From the NCBI GenBank assembly GCA_027257055.1, contig JAPVLO010000182.1, positions 6,758,001 to 6,822,000 of the forward strand: a DNA stretch of 64,000 nucleotides, in the 5' to 3' direction. Under the pieces are notes generated by a model, which worked only from the letters and a program-made list of their open reading frames with translations, had not been told where the DNA came from and did no database searches. Made by a program: the position numbers and the translations under genes. This stretch comes from Cephalopachus bancanus. Its lineage: Eukaryota; Chordata; Mammalia; Primates; Tarsiidae. Shown piece by piece: positions 1 through 11,600 of this stretch; position 1 is the first letter of the stretch, and every line of letters starts with the position of its first letter.

Positions 1-126
1 AGGAATTTCTTAGACCGAGTCTTAAAAAAGACAACAGGTGACAACACTGAGATGACAGAGGTGTCAGAATGATCTGACAGAGATTCTAAAGTGGGTTCAA
101 TGAGCAACTAAAAACATGCTAAAACG
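1..126 (+). repeat. Old L1-like fragment (ORF1 region)
   Basis: Resembles the ORF1 part of old mammalian L1/HAL1 elements (GACAGAGGTGTCAGAAT, ATGAGCAACTAAAAACATGC). It ends where a GC-rich block begins. Assignment is from pattern memory only. Confidence 0.4.
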
Positions 127-426
127 GGTCACCCGGCTGCACGGTCCGTGTGGCGGCAGAGGGGCGAGGCCGGGACGACTGCCGGGGCCAGGAGTGTTGC
201 CGCAGGACTGGAGGGCTTGCGGGGCTGCCTCTGAGGCCGTGGATGGGACCCGCAGACCTTTGCATTTAGTGATGGTGAACTCCCCAGGCCGCCTGGGACC
301 CCCACTCCCGACCCCCTCGGCAGCCTGTGGCGTGCCTCCATGAGTGACACGTGCAGCTTCGTGTTCGCGGTGACCTTCAGACCGCAGAGTCCTAGTGGCC
401 GTGGTCTTAGAGGAGGACGTTTCTCA
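127..426. other. GC-rich block of unknown origin between L1 fragments
   Basis: About 300 bp of high-GC sequence with several CpGs, lying between two AT-rich L1 pieces. It has a 75-codon open frame on + and a 105-codon one on -, neither resembling a protein I know. No poly(A) tail seen. Could be a retrocopy fragment or an L1-carried sequence. Confidence 0.35.
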
Positions 427-885
427 ACCAGGAAGAAAGAACTCAAATCACTCTATAAAAAAGATACCTGCACACGTCTGTTTATCGCAGCATTGTTCAC
501 AATGGCAAGCACATGGAGCCAACTGTGCTGCCCATCTAAAGAGGACTGGATGAAAAAAATGTGGTACATATACACGATGGAATATTAAGCACCCATAAAG
601 AAGAACAGATCATGAACTTCACAACAACTTGGATGGAATTCGAGTTTATAAAACTGAGTGATCTTTCACAGAAACAAAGGTCTGAGTATCACATGTTCTC
701 ACTCATAAGTGGGCCCTGAACATCTACCATAATACTATAGGAAAAGGAGTAGTCGATGTCTGCCTGGGCAAGGGGGACACACTTCATCAGCAAGGGCACC
801 TGCACAATGAATATTTGTATCCCTAATCCTGAATTGTACCCCACAATTTTAAAATAAAAATCATTGTAATAAAAAAGAAAAGAAA
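427..885 (+). mobile_element. L1 3' end
   Basis: Matches the end of ORF2 and the 3' UTR of an L1 (ACGATGGAATATTAAGCACC, TCACTCATAAGTGGGCCCTG). It ends in ATTTTAAAATAAAAATC and an A-rich tail. 5'-truncated. Confidence 0.85.
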
Positions 886-1162
886 GACTGGGCCTGCCGC
901 ACGTGCCTGGGAGACACCATCTCCTGCTGACTCTGCAGCTGACTACGTCTGGCCAAGTGGGCCAGCATATTCTTAGTCCCAGTTAATTTTTACTTTCTCA
1001 CTACTTTACCCTTGGCGGCGAGGAGGGCTTCCCTGAGCAGTGGAGGAGGGTCCTGGTCACCCTCCATGCTCGTGACATTGGTGCCAAGGGACAGAAAGCA
1101 GAGCAGTGGTTGCTGGGCTGGCTGAAAAGCAGCAAGGGAATCCTAGAGGCTGAGGAAAGCAT
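886..1162. other. Unassigned intronic sequence
   Basis: Mixed-composition sequence between an L1 tail and an Alu. No exon, known repeat or convincing frame seen. Confidence 0.4.
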
Positions 1163-1461
1163 TGTGTGACCTTTTCTTTTTGGGTCGGAGTCTCACTCCG
1201 TCGCCCAGGTTGGAGTGCAGCCTCGCGCTCATGGCCATCGCAGCCTCGACCTGCTGGGATCTGGCAATCCTTCTGCCTCAGCCTTCCAAGTAGCCGGAAC
1301 TACAGGTGGGCACCACCAGGCCTGGCTACTTTTTGTTTATTGTACGCATGAGGTCTGGCCATGTTGCCCAGGCTGGTTTTGAACCCCCGGGCTCAGGCAA
1401 TCCTCTCATCTCAGCCTCCCAAAGTGCTGGGATTACAGGCGTGAGTCACCTCGCCTGGCTC
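1163..1461 (-). mobile_element. Alu (AluJ-like dimer)
   Basis: Reverse-complement Alu with both arms (GGAGTCTCACTCCGTCGCCC; AAAGTGCTGGGATTACAGGC). Fairly diverged. Confidence 0.9.
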
Positions 1462-1903
1462 TTTTTTTTTTTTAATTTTATTATAGAGACGTGGGGTACA
1501 CGTGAGGATTTGCTACATAAGTAGGTTGTAGACAGGTGAAGTTTGGACTTCCAACTGGCCCTCACTCCTCTGTTAGTGGTCCGGGTACCCTTTGTGTTGT
1601 CATGCGCTGCCCACCTAGCAATGCCCAGTGAATGCCAATCCTTCCCTTGTGCTCACATGACTAGTGTTCAGGTCCCACTTATGAATGGAAACATGCTATT
1701 CGGTTCTTTGTTTCTGTAGTATGATGGTCTCCAGCTCCATCCGATTTGCTGTGAAGTCCATGATTTTGTTATTTATGGCTGAGTGTGTATATACCACATA
1801 TTCTTTATCCAGTCCACTTTCCATGGGCAGTAGGGTTGCTTCCATGTTTTTGCTATTGTGAATAGAGTGGCAATAAACATGCACGTGGCAAAAAAAAAAA
1901 AAA
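1462..1903 (-). mobile_element. L1 3' end, antisense
   Basis: L1 3' UTR and end of ORF2 in reverse: GGGGTACACGTGAGGATTTG, TTATGGCTGAGTGTGTATAT, CAATAAACATGCACGTGGC. Followed by an A tract. Confidence 0.8.
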
Positions 1904-3275
1904 GCTAAAACAAATAAAAAATAGAAAGCCTCAGCAGAAAAAGTCTCAGTAAAACAAAAAAAATCCAAAAAAACCAAAATATAAAGAGAACCACATGGAA
2001 ATTTTAGAATGTAAAAATACGGTAATTGAAACAAAATAGCTCAGTAGATCAGTTCAACTACAGAAGTAAGGGTACAGAGGAAATAATTAACAAACTGAAA
2101 GGTAAAACAATAGAAATTGCCCAGTCTGAACAACACAGATAACATAGATAGAAGTAAATAAATAAATAAATAAACAAACAGATCCTCAGGGAACTAAGGG
2201 ACTCTAACAAAAAAAATCTAGCATTGTGTCATCAAAGTCCCAGAAGGAGAGGATGAAGAGGTGGGGTTAAAAAATGTCCTGGAAGATGCACCCTAACTTA
2301 ACTTTTGGAAACCAAAGACAAAAGTTCTAGAGAGCAGCCAGAAAAAATGACACCTTAACTGTAGGAAGAAAATAATTAGAGTGACAGCAGTTTCTCACCG
2401 GAAACCAGAGAGGCCAGAAGCACAATATTTTTCATGTGATGAAAGACAAATACTGTCAAACCGAAACTCTACATTCAGTGAAAATATCCTTCAGGAATGA
2501 AGGAGAAATCAAGACATTATGCAATGAAGAAAAACTAAGAGAATTTGTTACCAGTAAACCTACCCTAAAAAAAAAATGGCAAAGGGAACTTTCTAAACAG
2601 AAAGGAAAAGATGAAAGAAGGAAGAACATGGTAAGAAAACACACGGGTAAATAGAATAGGCTTTCCTTCCCCTCTTGAGTTTTATAAATTATGCTTGAAA
2701 ATCGAAGCAAAACATAACACTGTCTGATGTGGTTCTAAGTGTATTAGAAGAAATCTTTTACAGGAGGAGAGTAAGATACATAAAGGAAGGTAAGGTTTAT
2801 ACACTTGCACTGGTAAAATGGCAACACCAGTAGACTGTGACATCTTATAGTGCCATCGCTAAAAAGCCTATACTAAGAGATTCACTAAAAAACACTATAG
2901 GTAAATCAAAATAAAATTCTAAAAAATTCAGGTTTGAGAAAAAGCCAGGAAAGAAAAATGAGAAGCAGAAAGGACAAATAGAAAATTAAGAATAACATAG
3001 CAGAATTGAGCCCCAGGATATCCATGATTACATTAAATACAAATTATCTAAATACATTGGTGGCACAGTGAATTGCCAGGTTGGCGTAGTGAATAAGAAA
3101 CACAATTCAGCTATATGCTATGAGAAACTCATATATATATGAGAAACGCACTCCAAATATATAGACTGGTTGACACTAAAAAAATGGAAAAAAGATATAT
3201 CATGTAAACATGAGTCAAAGGAAAGCAAGAGTGGCTATATTAATATCGAATAGGAAAAAAAATATATATCAAATA

Positions 3276-3570
3276 GGCCAGGTGAGGTGGCTCATGCCTA
3301 TAATTCCAGTACTTTGGGAGTCCGAGATGAGAGGATTGCCTGAGCCCACAGGTTCGACACCAGCTTGGGCAACTTGGCAAGACCTCATCTCTACAATAAA
3401 TCAAAAAATTAGCCAGGCGTGGCAGCGCGCGCCTGTAGTTCCGGCTACTCGGAAGGCTGAGGCGGAAGGATCGCCGGAGCCCAGCAGGTCGAGGCTGCGG
3501 TGGCTGTGAGCATGCCACTGTACTCCAGCCTGGGCGCAGAGTGAGACTCCACTCAAAAAAAAAAAAATAA
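3276..3570 (+). mobile_element. Alu, older lineage-specific subfamily
   Basis: Full dimer ending in an A-rich tail with (AAT)n. It has the lineage mark CAACTTGGCAAGACCTC and AATAAATCAAAAAATTAG linker. Inserted in the L1M above. Confidence 0.93.
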
Positions 3571-3991
3571 TAATAATAATCAAATAAAGTAGACTTCGGA
3601 GCAAAGAAAATTATCAGAAATAGGGAAAGACAATATATAATGATAAAAGGGTCAGTCCACCAGTAAGGCATAACAGTCCTAAATGTGCATGTTCCAAACA
3701 ACGAAGCTGCGAAACATGTGAAGAAAAACTGATGGAACTTAAAGGAGAAATAGATAATCCACAGTCATAGCTGGAGACTTCAATCCCTCTGTCAACAACT
3801 GATAGAACAACTAGACAAAAAATCAGCAAAGATACATGTGAACTCAACACCATCAACTAAGATTGAATAGACATTTATAGAACACTCCACCCAACAACAT
3901 AAGAAGACATATTCTTTTCAAGTGTCCATGGAATATATATGCTAAGATAGATTATATCCTGAGCCATATAACAAATCTTAAAAATTTTAAA

Positions 3992-4310
3992 GAGGCTGGG
4001 CATGATATCACATGCCTGTAAACCCAGTACTTTAGGAGGCTGAGACAGGAGGATTACTTGAGCCCAGGATTAAAAACCAGACTAGGCAACATAGCTAGAC
4101 CTCATCCTTATAAAAATTTTTTAAAAAATTTAACCAGATATGGTGGCACTCCTATAGTCTCAGCTACTTGGGAGGCTGAGGTGGAAAGATTGCCTGAGCT
4201 CAAGTGGTCGAGGCTGCGGTGAGCCATGATCATGCTGCTACATTCCAGCCTGGGTGACAGAGTGAGACCCCCAACTCAAAAAAATTAAAATAAAAATAAA
4301 AATAAATAAA
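3992..4310 (+). mobile_element. Alu (AluJ-like)
   Basis: Diverged dimer (GGCTGGGCATGATATCACAT; GGGTGACAGAGTGAGACC) with a long A/T-rich tail. Confidence 0.88.
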
Positions 4311-5081
4311 TATTATATATATTCTTTCTTTATATACATGTATATTCTCTACTACAATGGAATCCAACTAGAAATCAGAACCGAAAAATATACAAATACT
4401 TGGAAACCCAACTACACTCCTCTAAATAATCCATTTGATCTAAGAGGATGTCTCAAGGAAAATAAAGATACACATTGAACTGAACATACAACATATCAAA
4501 ATGTATGGGGCAGAGCTATAGCTATATGAAGATGGAAATTTATAGTACTAAATGCATACACTAGAAAACGGCCTCAATAATCTAAGATCTAGCTTCAAGT
4601 CTATAGAAAAAGAGAAATAAAAAAGAGCAGAAATCAATTAAATTGAAAACAAGACTAATAAAGAAAACCAGAAATATCAAATAATTGGTTCCAATAAGAT
4701 TGACAGTCCTCCAAATATACAGACCAATATCTGGAATGAAATGAGAGCTATCACTACAGGTCCTGCAGATATTGGAATGCTAATAAAAGAATAGTATGAA
4801 TATTTCTACCCACATAAATTTGACAACTTACACTGGTAAAATGGCAACACCATTTCTCAAATGCAATCTACCACAACTCACTCAGCATAACATAGATAAT
4901 GAATAGCACCTTAATTATCAACAAAATTGAATTTGTCGTTTAAAAACTTCCTAAAAAGAAATCTCCAGGCCAATGTAGTTTCATCGGAAAGTTCTGCCAA
5001 ATGAAATTGACACCAATATCATATAGTCTGTACTAGGAATTAGAAGAGGAGGAGATACTTTCCAATCAATTATTATTATTT

Positions 5082-5375
5082 TTGAGTTGGAGTCTCACTC
5101 CGTCACCCAGGCTGAAGTGCAATGGCACACTCACCGCCACCCCAGCGTCGACCTGCTGGGCTCCAGTGATCCTTCCGCCTCAGCCTTCCAAGCAGCCGGA
5201 ACTATAGGTTCCATATATATATATATCTACCACATCTGGCTACTTTTTTGATTTATTGTAGAGATGGGGATCTCATGTTGCCCAGGCTGGTCTTGAACCC
5301 CCAAGCTCAGGCAATCCTCTTGCCTTGGCCACCCAAAGTGCTGAGATTACAGGCTTGAGCCACCGTGTCTGGCTT
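5082..5375 (-). mobile_element. Alu (AluJ-like) with internal TA expansion
   Basis: Reverse dimer. A (TA)n stretch at 5214-5226 interrupts the boundary region between the arms. Confidence 0.88.
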
Positions 5376-5583
5376 CCAATTAATATTTTTATTGTGGTAA
5401 AATGTGTATATCACTTTACCATTTTAACCATTGTTAAGTATGCGATACAGAGTCATTAAATACATTTACAAAGTTGTGTGACCATCACTATTTCTGGAAC
5501 TTGATCATCCTAAACAGAAACTCTGTATCCATTCAACTCTAACTCCTCATTCTGCCCTCCCACTGACCCCTGACAACCACTAT

Positions 5584-5862
5584 TCTTTTTTTTTTTTTTT
5601 TTGGTGATTAGGAGTCTCACTTCGTCGCCCAGGCTGGAGTGCAGTGGCACACTCACGGCCACCCCATCATCGACCTATGGGGCTCCAATGATCCTTCCAC
5701 CTCAGCCTCCCAAGTAGCCAAAACTACAGATGCGCACTACTGCACCCAGCTAATTTTTAAAATTTTTATTATAGAGACAAGGTCTCGCCAAGTTGCCCGG
5801 GCTGGTCTCGCCTCGGCCTCCCAAACTGCTGGGAATACAGGCTGAGTCACTAAGCCTGGCCC
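5584..5862 (-). mobile_element. Alu
   Basis: Reverse dimer behind a T17 tract, inserted in the antisense L1. Confidence 0.9.
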
Positions 5863-6051
5863 ACCATTCTATTTTCTATCTTCATGAATTTGACTACTTT
5901 ATGTACCTCATATAAGTGGAATATACAATATTTGTTCTTTTGTGGCTGGCTTATTTTCTAGTCTAATGTCCTCAAGATTTATCCATGTTGTAACATGTGC
6001 CAGAACTTCCTTCTTTTTTAAGGCTGAGTAATATTCCATTGTATACATTTA

Positions 6052-6087
6052 TACACACACACACACACGCACACACACACACACACA
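6052..6087. repeat. (CA)n microsatellite
   Basis: About 17 CA units with one CG interruption, inside the antisense L1. Confidence 0.95.
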
Positions 6088-7447
6088 ATTACCCAACATT
6101 TTGTTTACTCACTTGAGTTTCTTCCACCTGTTGGCTATTGTGAGTAATGCTGTCCTGAACATGGGTATACAAATATCTCTTTAGTATCCTTGCTTTTATT
6201 TCTTTGGGGTATATAACCAGAGTGGATTACCTATGATAATTCTATGTTTGGTTTTCTTGATGACTAGCCATACTGATTTTCATAGCAGCCGCACCATTTT
6301 ACATTCCTACCAGTAGCACACAAGGATTCCAATGTCTCTACATCCTCGTCAACATTTTTATTTTCTGTTTCCACCCCCCCTCGGTGGTAGCCATCCTAAT
6401 AGGTTTCATACCTAGTAGTATCTCATTGTGGTTTTGATTTGTATTTTTCTAATGATCAGTGATGTTAAACATCTTTTTGTGTGCTAAGTGGCCATTTGTA
6501 TATCTTCTTTGGAAAGGTAGTTCTTCAAGTCCTTTGCCCATTTTTGAATTGGATGGTTATTTTGTTGCTGAGTTTTTGGAGTTCTTTATATATTCTGGAT
6601 ACTAATCCCTTATCAGATATGTAATTTGCAAATATTGTCTTCCATTTTATGAGTTTCCTTTTTACTCTGCTGATTGTGTCCTTTGTCTTCGTTTTTAGTT
6701 ATGATAAAGTTCAATTTGGTTTTGTTGTTTGTGCCTTTGGTCATATCTAAGAAATCATTGCCAAATCTAATGTTATGAAGTCTTTCCCCTTATGTTTTCT
6801 TCCAACAATTTTACAGGTTTACCTCTCATGTTTAAGCATTTGATCAATGTTTGAGTTAATTTTTGTATACACTGCAAGTTAAGGGTCAAACATCATTCTT
6901 TCGCAGGTGTATATTCAGGTTTTTCCAGAACAGTTTGTTGAAAAGATTGTCCTTTCTCCACTGAATGATCTTTGCTCTTTTGTCGAAAATCAACTGCCCA
7001 CATATGTGAAGGCTTATTTCTAGCATCTGCTATTCTATCTCACTGGTCTATGGTTTATATTCTATACCAGTACCACACTACTTTGGTGATTGTTGTTTTG
7101 TAGTAAGTTTTGAAATCAGGAAGTATAAGTCCTCCAACTTTGTTCTTCTTTTTCAAGATCATTTTGGGTATTTAGTGTCCCTCGAGGTTCCATGAATTAT
7201 AGTCTGTTTAGTGTGTGTGTGTATATATGTTTCTGTAAAAATTCTATTGGGCTTTTGATAAGAATTGCATTGAACCTGTAGATCACTTGGGGTAGTATTA
7301 TATCTCAATAGTAATTCTTCCATTCCTTGAACACAGACTGTCTATTTATGTCTTGTTTAATTTCTTTCATCAATGCCTTATAGTTTTCAGTATACAACTC
7401 TTTTGCCTCCTTGATTAAATTTATTCCTAAGTAATTGCTATAAAGAA

Positions 7448-7745
7448 AATAGAGGCCTGATGCAGTGGCTCGCGCCTGTAATGCCAACACTCTGAGAGGC
7501 TGAAGCAGAAGGATTGCTTGAGCCCAGGAGTTCAAGACCAGCCTGGGCAGTATAGTGAGAACTTATCTCTACAAAAATTAAAACTTAGCTGGGCATGGTG
7601 GTGCACAACTGTAGTCTAGGCTACTCAGGTGGCTGAGGCAGGAGGATCACTGCATGAGCCTGGGAGTTTGAGACTGTTGTGAGCCATGGTCATGTCACTG
7701 TACTCCAGTCTGGATGACAGAGTAAGACCCGACTCAAAAAAGAAA
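7448..7745 (+). mobile_element. Alu (AluJ-like)
   Basis: Full dimer (GCAGTGGCTCGCGCCTGTAA; TCTGGATGACAGAGTAAGAC), diverged. Confidence 0.88.
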
Positions 7746-7748
7746 GAA

Positions 7749-7790
<42 letters not shown>
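7746..7790. repeat. (GA)n microsatellite
   Basis: About 18 uninterrupted GA units growing out of the A-rich Alu tail. Confidence 0.95.
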
Positions 7791-7813
7791 GAAAGTAGAA
7801 AGAAAGTTTGAAG

Positions 7814-7985
7814 CCAGGTGTAGCGGCATATGCCTGTGGTCCCAGCTACTCAGGAGGCTGAGGCAGAAGGATCTCCTGAGCCCAGGAATTCAAAGTCAGC
7901 CTGGGCAACACAACAAGACTCATTTCTAAAAAAAAAAGAAAAGAAAAGAAAGAAAGAAAAGAAAAAGAAGAAAAGCAAAGAAAGA
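7814..7985 (+). mobile_element. Alu monomer (FLAM-like) with GAAA-rich tail
   Basis: A single arm (GTGGTCCCAGCTACTCAGGA to CCTGGGCAACACAACAAGAC) then a long (GAAA)n tail to about 7985. No second arm. Confidence 0.7.
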
Positions 7986-8270
7986 CCAAGAGTGGCTAGA
8001 CAGATGTGGAAGTGTGATTTTAGTATGGGTGGTCAGGGAAGCTTCCTTATGTCGCTATGCAAAATCTGGAGCAAAAGTATATCAAGTGTAAAGGCCTTGA
8101 ATTGGAAACGAGTTTGCCATGCTGACAGAATGCAAGAAAACCAGTGCACTTGAAGCAGGGTGAGAAGGAAAATTATAGAACAACATGAGATAGGTACAGG
8201 GACCTAATAAGCACCTATTAATTTTAAGGGCTGAGATGCTGAAATTTCTGAAGGTGGAATGTTCTTGACC
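7986..8270 (+). repeat. Possible L2 fragment
   Basis: Resembles the L2 3' region (AAAGGCCTTGAATTGGAAAC, GAATGCAAGAAAACCAGTGC). Low similarity, class uncertain. The rest up to the 8553 exon shows nothing I recognise. Confidence 0.4.
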
Positions 8271-8552
8271 TGAAGTTACCCCCAAGAACATTTTAAAATT
8301 CCCACATTTGAAAAGATGATGATATAAGCAAGTCCTTTCTAGTTTCTATAACTCTAGTAGTCTTTTCTTCTGTTTACCTTGATCTCAGTATATGGACAAG
8401 CTCTTTCTGGGTCTAATATTTTGGGAGCTCATCTAGCTCATGAATTATTTTAAATCCATATTTTTCTTAAACATTATTTTTTGAACTTCTAAATATGAAG
8501 ATATCTCACTGACATCGCTTCACTAAAAACCAATCTCTGACTTGTTTTAAAG

Positions 8553-8629
8553 AGTCGAGCAAAGTATTCAATTCCTGAGCAAAATTGTCCTCTACAAGCA
8601 GACCCTTATTCTCCTCATTTACCAAAAAG
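8553..8629 (+). CDS. PTPN22: PTPN22 exon (interdomain start)
   Basis: Encodes [20 protein letters not shown] then PHLPK. It follows an AG acceptor at 8551-8552 and ends at donor GTGAGT (8630). The last two bases AG join C of the next exon to give serine. The acceptor is ambiguous, because a second AG lies two bases downstream at 8553-8554. I chose 8553 because it keeps the frame starting with AGT and aligns residue for residue with human LYP as I recall it. The upstream exon is outside the window or was not recognised, so the incoming phase is inferred. Confidence 0.82.
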
Positions 8630-11600
8630 GTGAGTACAATTTTACATATCTACATGTTGACTAATTGTGTCTGGGAGATGAATTCCATACTTAGGCTTCA
8701 TTTTGAGGCTAGGTAGAGGCCTTCTGGGGAGAGAGCACTATCACTGCCCTTTCTTTTCGTTTTAGCACCGTGGGAGAAGAAAAACTGATGAACCAACAGA
8801 GCAAGCAAAGGACAAAAGTGGAAAAGGCAGATGCTGCTTCCTTGGACTTTAGGACTCCTGGAATAAATGCAAAGGAAGGGCTAGTTTTGTACCCTGCTAA
8901 ATCGAGCACTTCTTTTGACTTTTTGGAGCTAAATTACGGTTGCAACAAAAATGCTGATACAGCCGAAAAATGGCAGACAGGGGCATTTCCAATAGTTGGG
9001 GAACCTCTTCAGAAGCATCAAAGTTTGGATTTGAGCTCTATTTCGTTTGGGACGTGCAGTCATTCTAAACCTGTAAATGCAGTAGGAAGATACTTTAATT
9101 CAAGGGGGCCGATAATACGGACAAAATCGACTCCTTTTGAATTGATACAGCAGAGAGAAACCAAGGAGAAACCAAACATCAAGGAAAATGTTTCTTATTT
9201 GGAATCTCAACCATGTGATTCTTGTCTTATGGAGTTGCAGGCTCAAAAAGTGACGCATGTTTCTTCAGCAGAACTGAATGATTCACTGCCGAATGATTCT
9301 ACACACCAAATGTGTAACACCTCTACTGTAAAGCAAGACCCTGGTGGTTTTAGTGCATATTCTTACATGTCTTTAGCAAAAGACCCTTATTTTTCGTCAT
9401 TGCCTCCAAGCAGCACCGGTTCTAAGATGTCTCTTGACGTACCTGAGAAGCAAGATGGAACTGTTTTTCCTTGTCCTCTGTTGCCAAAATCCTCCTCAAC
9501 CCTGTTTTCTTACTGCAGTTTACAAGATTCCTTAGCACCAAATCCTCCAACCAAAGTTCTCACACCACTGAGCCAAGAGGTGGCTATAGTGGGTAAGTTA
9601 TTTTTTAAAGTAAGAAATAAGTTTTGGTTTTTTAAACATGGAAAGTAGATACAAAGTATTCCATATTTTTATAGAATGTTAAAATATTCTTTCTACCCTT
9701 TCTCCTTTGCTGCCTTCTCTTTCTTTTCTTTTTTTTGAGTTGGAGTCTCACTCCATCGCCCTGGCTGGAGTGCAGTGGCACGCTAACAGCCACCCCAACG
9801 TCGTGCAATCCTTCTGCCCCAGCCTTCCAAGTAGCTGGAACTATAGGCACGCACTACCACGCGCAGCTTATTTTTTAGATTTATTGTAGAGACAAGGTCT
9901 CACCGAGTTGCCAGGCTGGTCTCGAATCCCTGGGCTCAGGAAACCCTCTCGCCTTGGCCTCCCCAAATGCTGAGATTTCAGGCTGAGCCATTGCACCCAG
10001 TCATGTTCTGTTCTTGTTTTACAACTTAAAGGTATTTTCTTTTTCTATACCTGTAATACCTCAGACCTCTCTGAACATCAACATCATTAAAAAAACAATT
10101 CCTATTTTAAGGGATTTTAGCAACATTGATATGTGTGCCATCTGGTGGCAATTTCTTATAATAGCATTTACAATTTTCTTTTTCTTTTTTCTTTTTTTTG
10201 AGGTGGAGTCTCACTCTGTCGCCCAGACTTGAGTGCAGCGGCTGCTCCCGGCCACCGCAGCCTCGACCTGCTGGGCTCCAGCGATCCTTCCGCCTCAGCC
10301 TTCCGAGTAGCTGGAATTACAGGCATGCGCTACCACACCTGGCTGATTTTTTGATTTGTTGTAGAGATGAGGTCTCGCCAAGTTGCACAGCCAGGTCTCG
10401 AACCCGCGGGCTCAGGCAATTCACTCACCTCAGCCTCCCAAGGCACGGGATTACAGGCTGAGCCACCAAGCCCGGCTACAATTTTCTATACAAATTCTGG
10501 ATGTTTTTATAGAAATATCGAAAACTGTGTTACACTATTGCTTTATAAAAAGGAAAAATACCCATATTCTTGGGTTCTGTGTAGAATGAAGAGGTATTAA
10601 AATCTTTATGGTTTTATCTCCTGTGTAACTGAATCTTTGGTATGGGCACATCAAAGTGTTTTATAGTGGTTTATTACACATTCTGCATAAAACAAAAGGA
10701 AAGAATTATATAAAAAACAACCCATAGCTTCCTAAATTATTATACAATGTTTTATATTATGTTAACTGATACTCAGTGACTCAATCCAAATACTTTTGGG
10801 CTTTTAAAATTCCGAAGAATAACAAAAACCTCCTGGACAAGAGAATTTATGTTGCTTTTTCCTGAAATGAACAAGTACCAATTTAACTATTGTTAAAGGT
10901 GTTTAATGGAATTTAAGTATAAATTCTTTATGTTTATACTTAATATTAGCTTATAATACTTTGGATTGTTCTAATTAACAATTCTGATTATATTTCTGAC
11001 AATCCGGATAGCAGCTGCTCCAAGGATAGATGATGAAATTCCACCTCCCCTTCCTGAACGGACGCCAGAATCATTTATTGTGGTAGAGGAAGCTGGTGAG
11101 TACAGTTCAGTAAGTATAAAATAAGTATGGATTAACAAGATTACGTCTTAGGTCCAGTCAGCGTTTTTAATGTGCTGTTTGCTGAGCAGCATTTGATGTC
11201 TAAAAGATTGTCACCACTCCTAAGAACTGGACCATATTCATTTTCCTCCAGGAGAATTCTCACCAAGTGTTCCCAAATCCTTATCCTCAGCTGTGAAGGT
11301 AAAAATTGGAACATCACTGGAATGGAGTGGAACATCTGAACCAAAGAATTTTGATGACTCCATAAGACTTAGACCAAGCAAGGTCAATACTTGTTTTTCT
11401 GACTCTACTCATTTGGATTCAACAGACTATAGTTCTCTTTCTGGCGCTTTTAATATTATCATTCAACAAATACTAAGCACATTGTAAATTTGAGACAACA
11501 TGCTAGAAGATATGGGGATATAAAAGATGTATAAGACAATTCTTGCTTGTAAAAGCATAGAATCTAGTTGTGGATATATAGAATGTGCACAGAAGTCTTT

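Larger units (their letters stand above)
1904..4970 (+). mobile_element. Old L1M element, ORF1-ORF2 part, split by two Alus
   Basis: L1 ORF1 3' half (CCTTCAGGAATGAAGGAGAA, GAAACCAGAGAGGCCAGAAG) then the intergenic region and ORF2 start (GCAAGAGTGGCTATATTAAT). Many stops and indels. Alus sit at 3276 and 3992. Confidence 0.75.
5376..7442 (-). mobile_element. L1MB-type L1 3' half, antisense, split by an Alu
   Basis: Antisense L1 from the 3' UTR (TTTATTGTGGTAAAATGTGT) into ORF2 (TTGCCAAATCTAATGTTATG, TCAGGAAGTATAAGTCCTCC), matching old L1MA/MB sequence. Alu inserted at 5584-5862 and (CA)n at 6052. Confidence 0.85.

Noticed and set aside
129..446. 105-codon - strand frame in the GC-rich block
   Set aside because: No known domain; the composition alone explains the open frame.
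6052..6087. CA repeat considered as part of an array or CRISPR-like structure
   Set aside because: Simple dinucleotide slippage. No spaced direct repeats exist and the genome is a primate's.
10198..10461. Many 60-150 codon frames with [20 protein letters not shown] or [21 protein letters not shown] sequence
   Set aside because: These are translations of Alu elements and recur at every reverse Alu; they are not genes.
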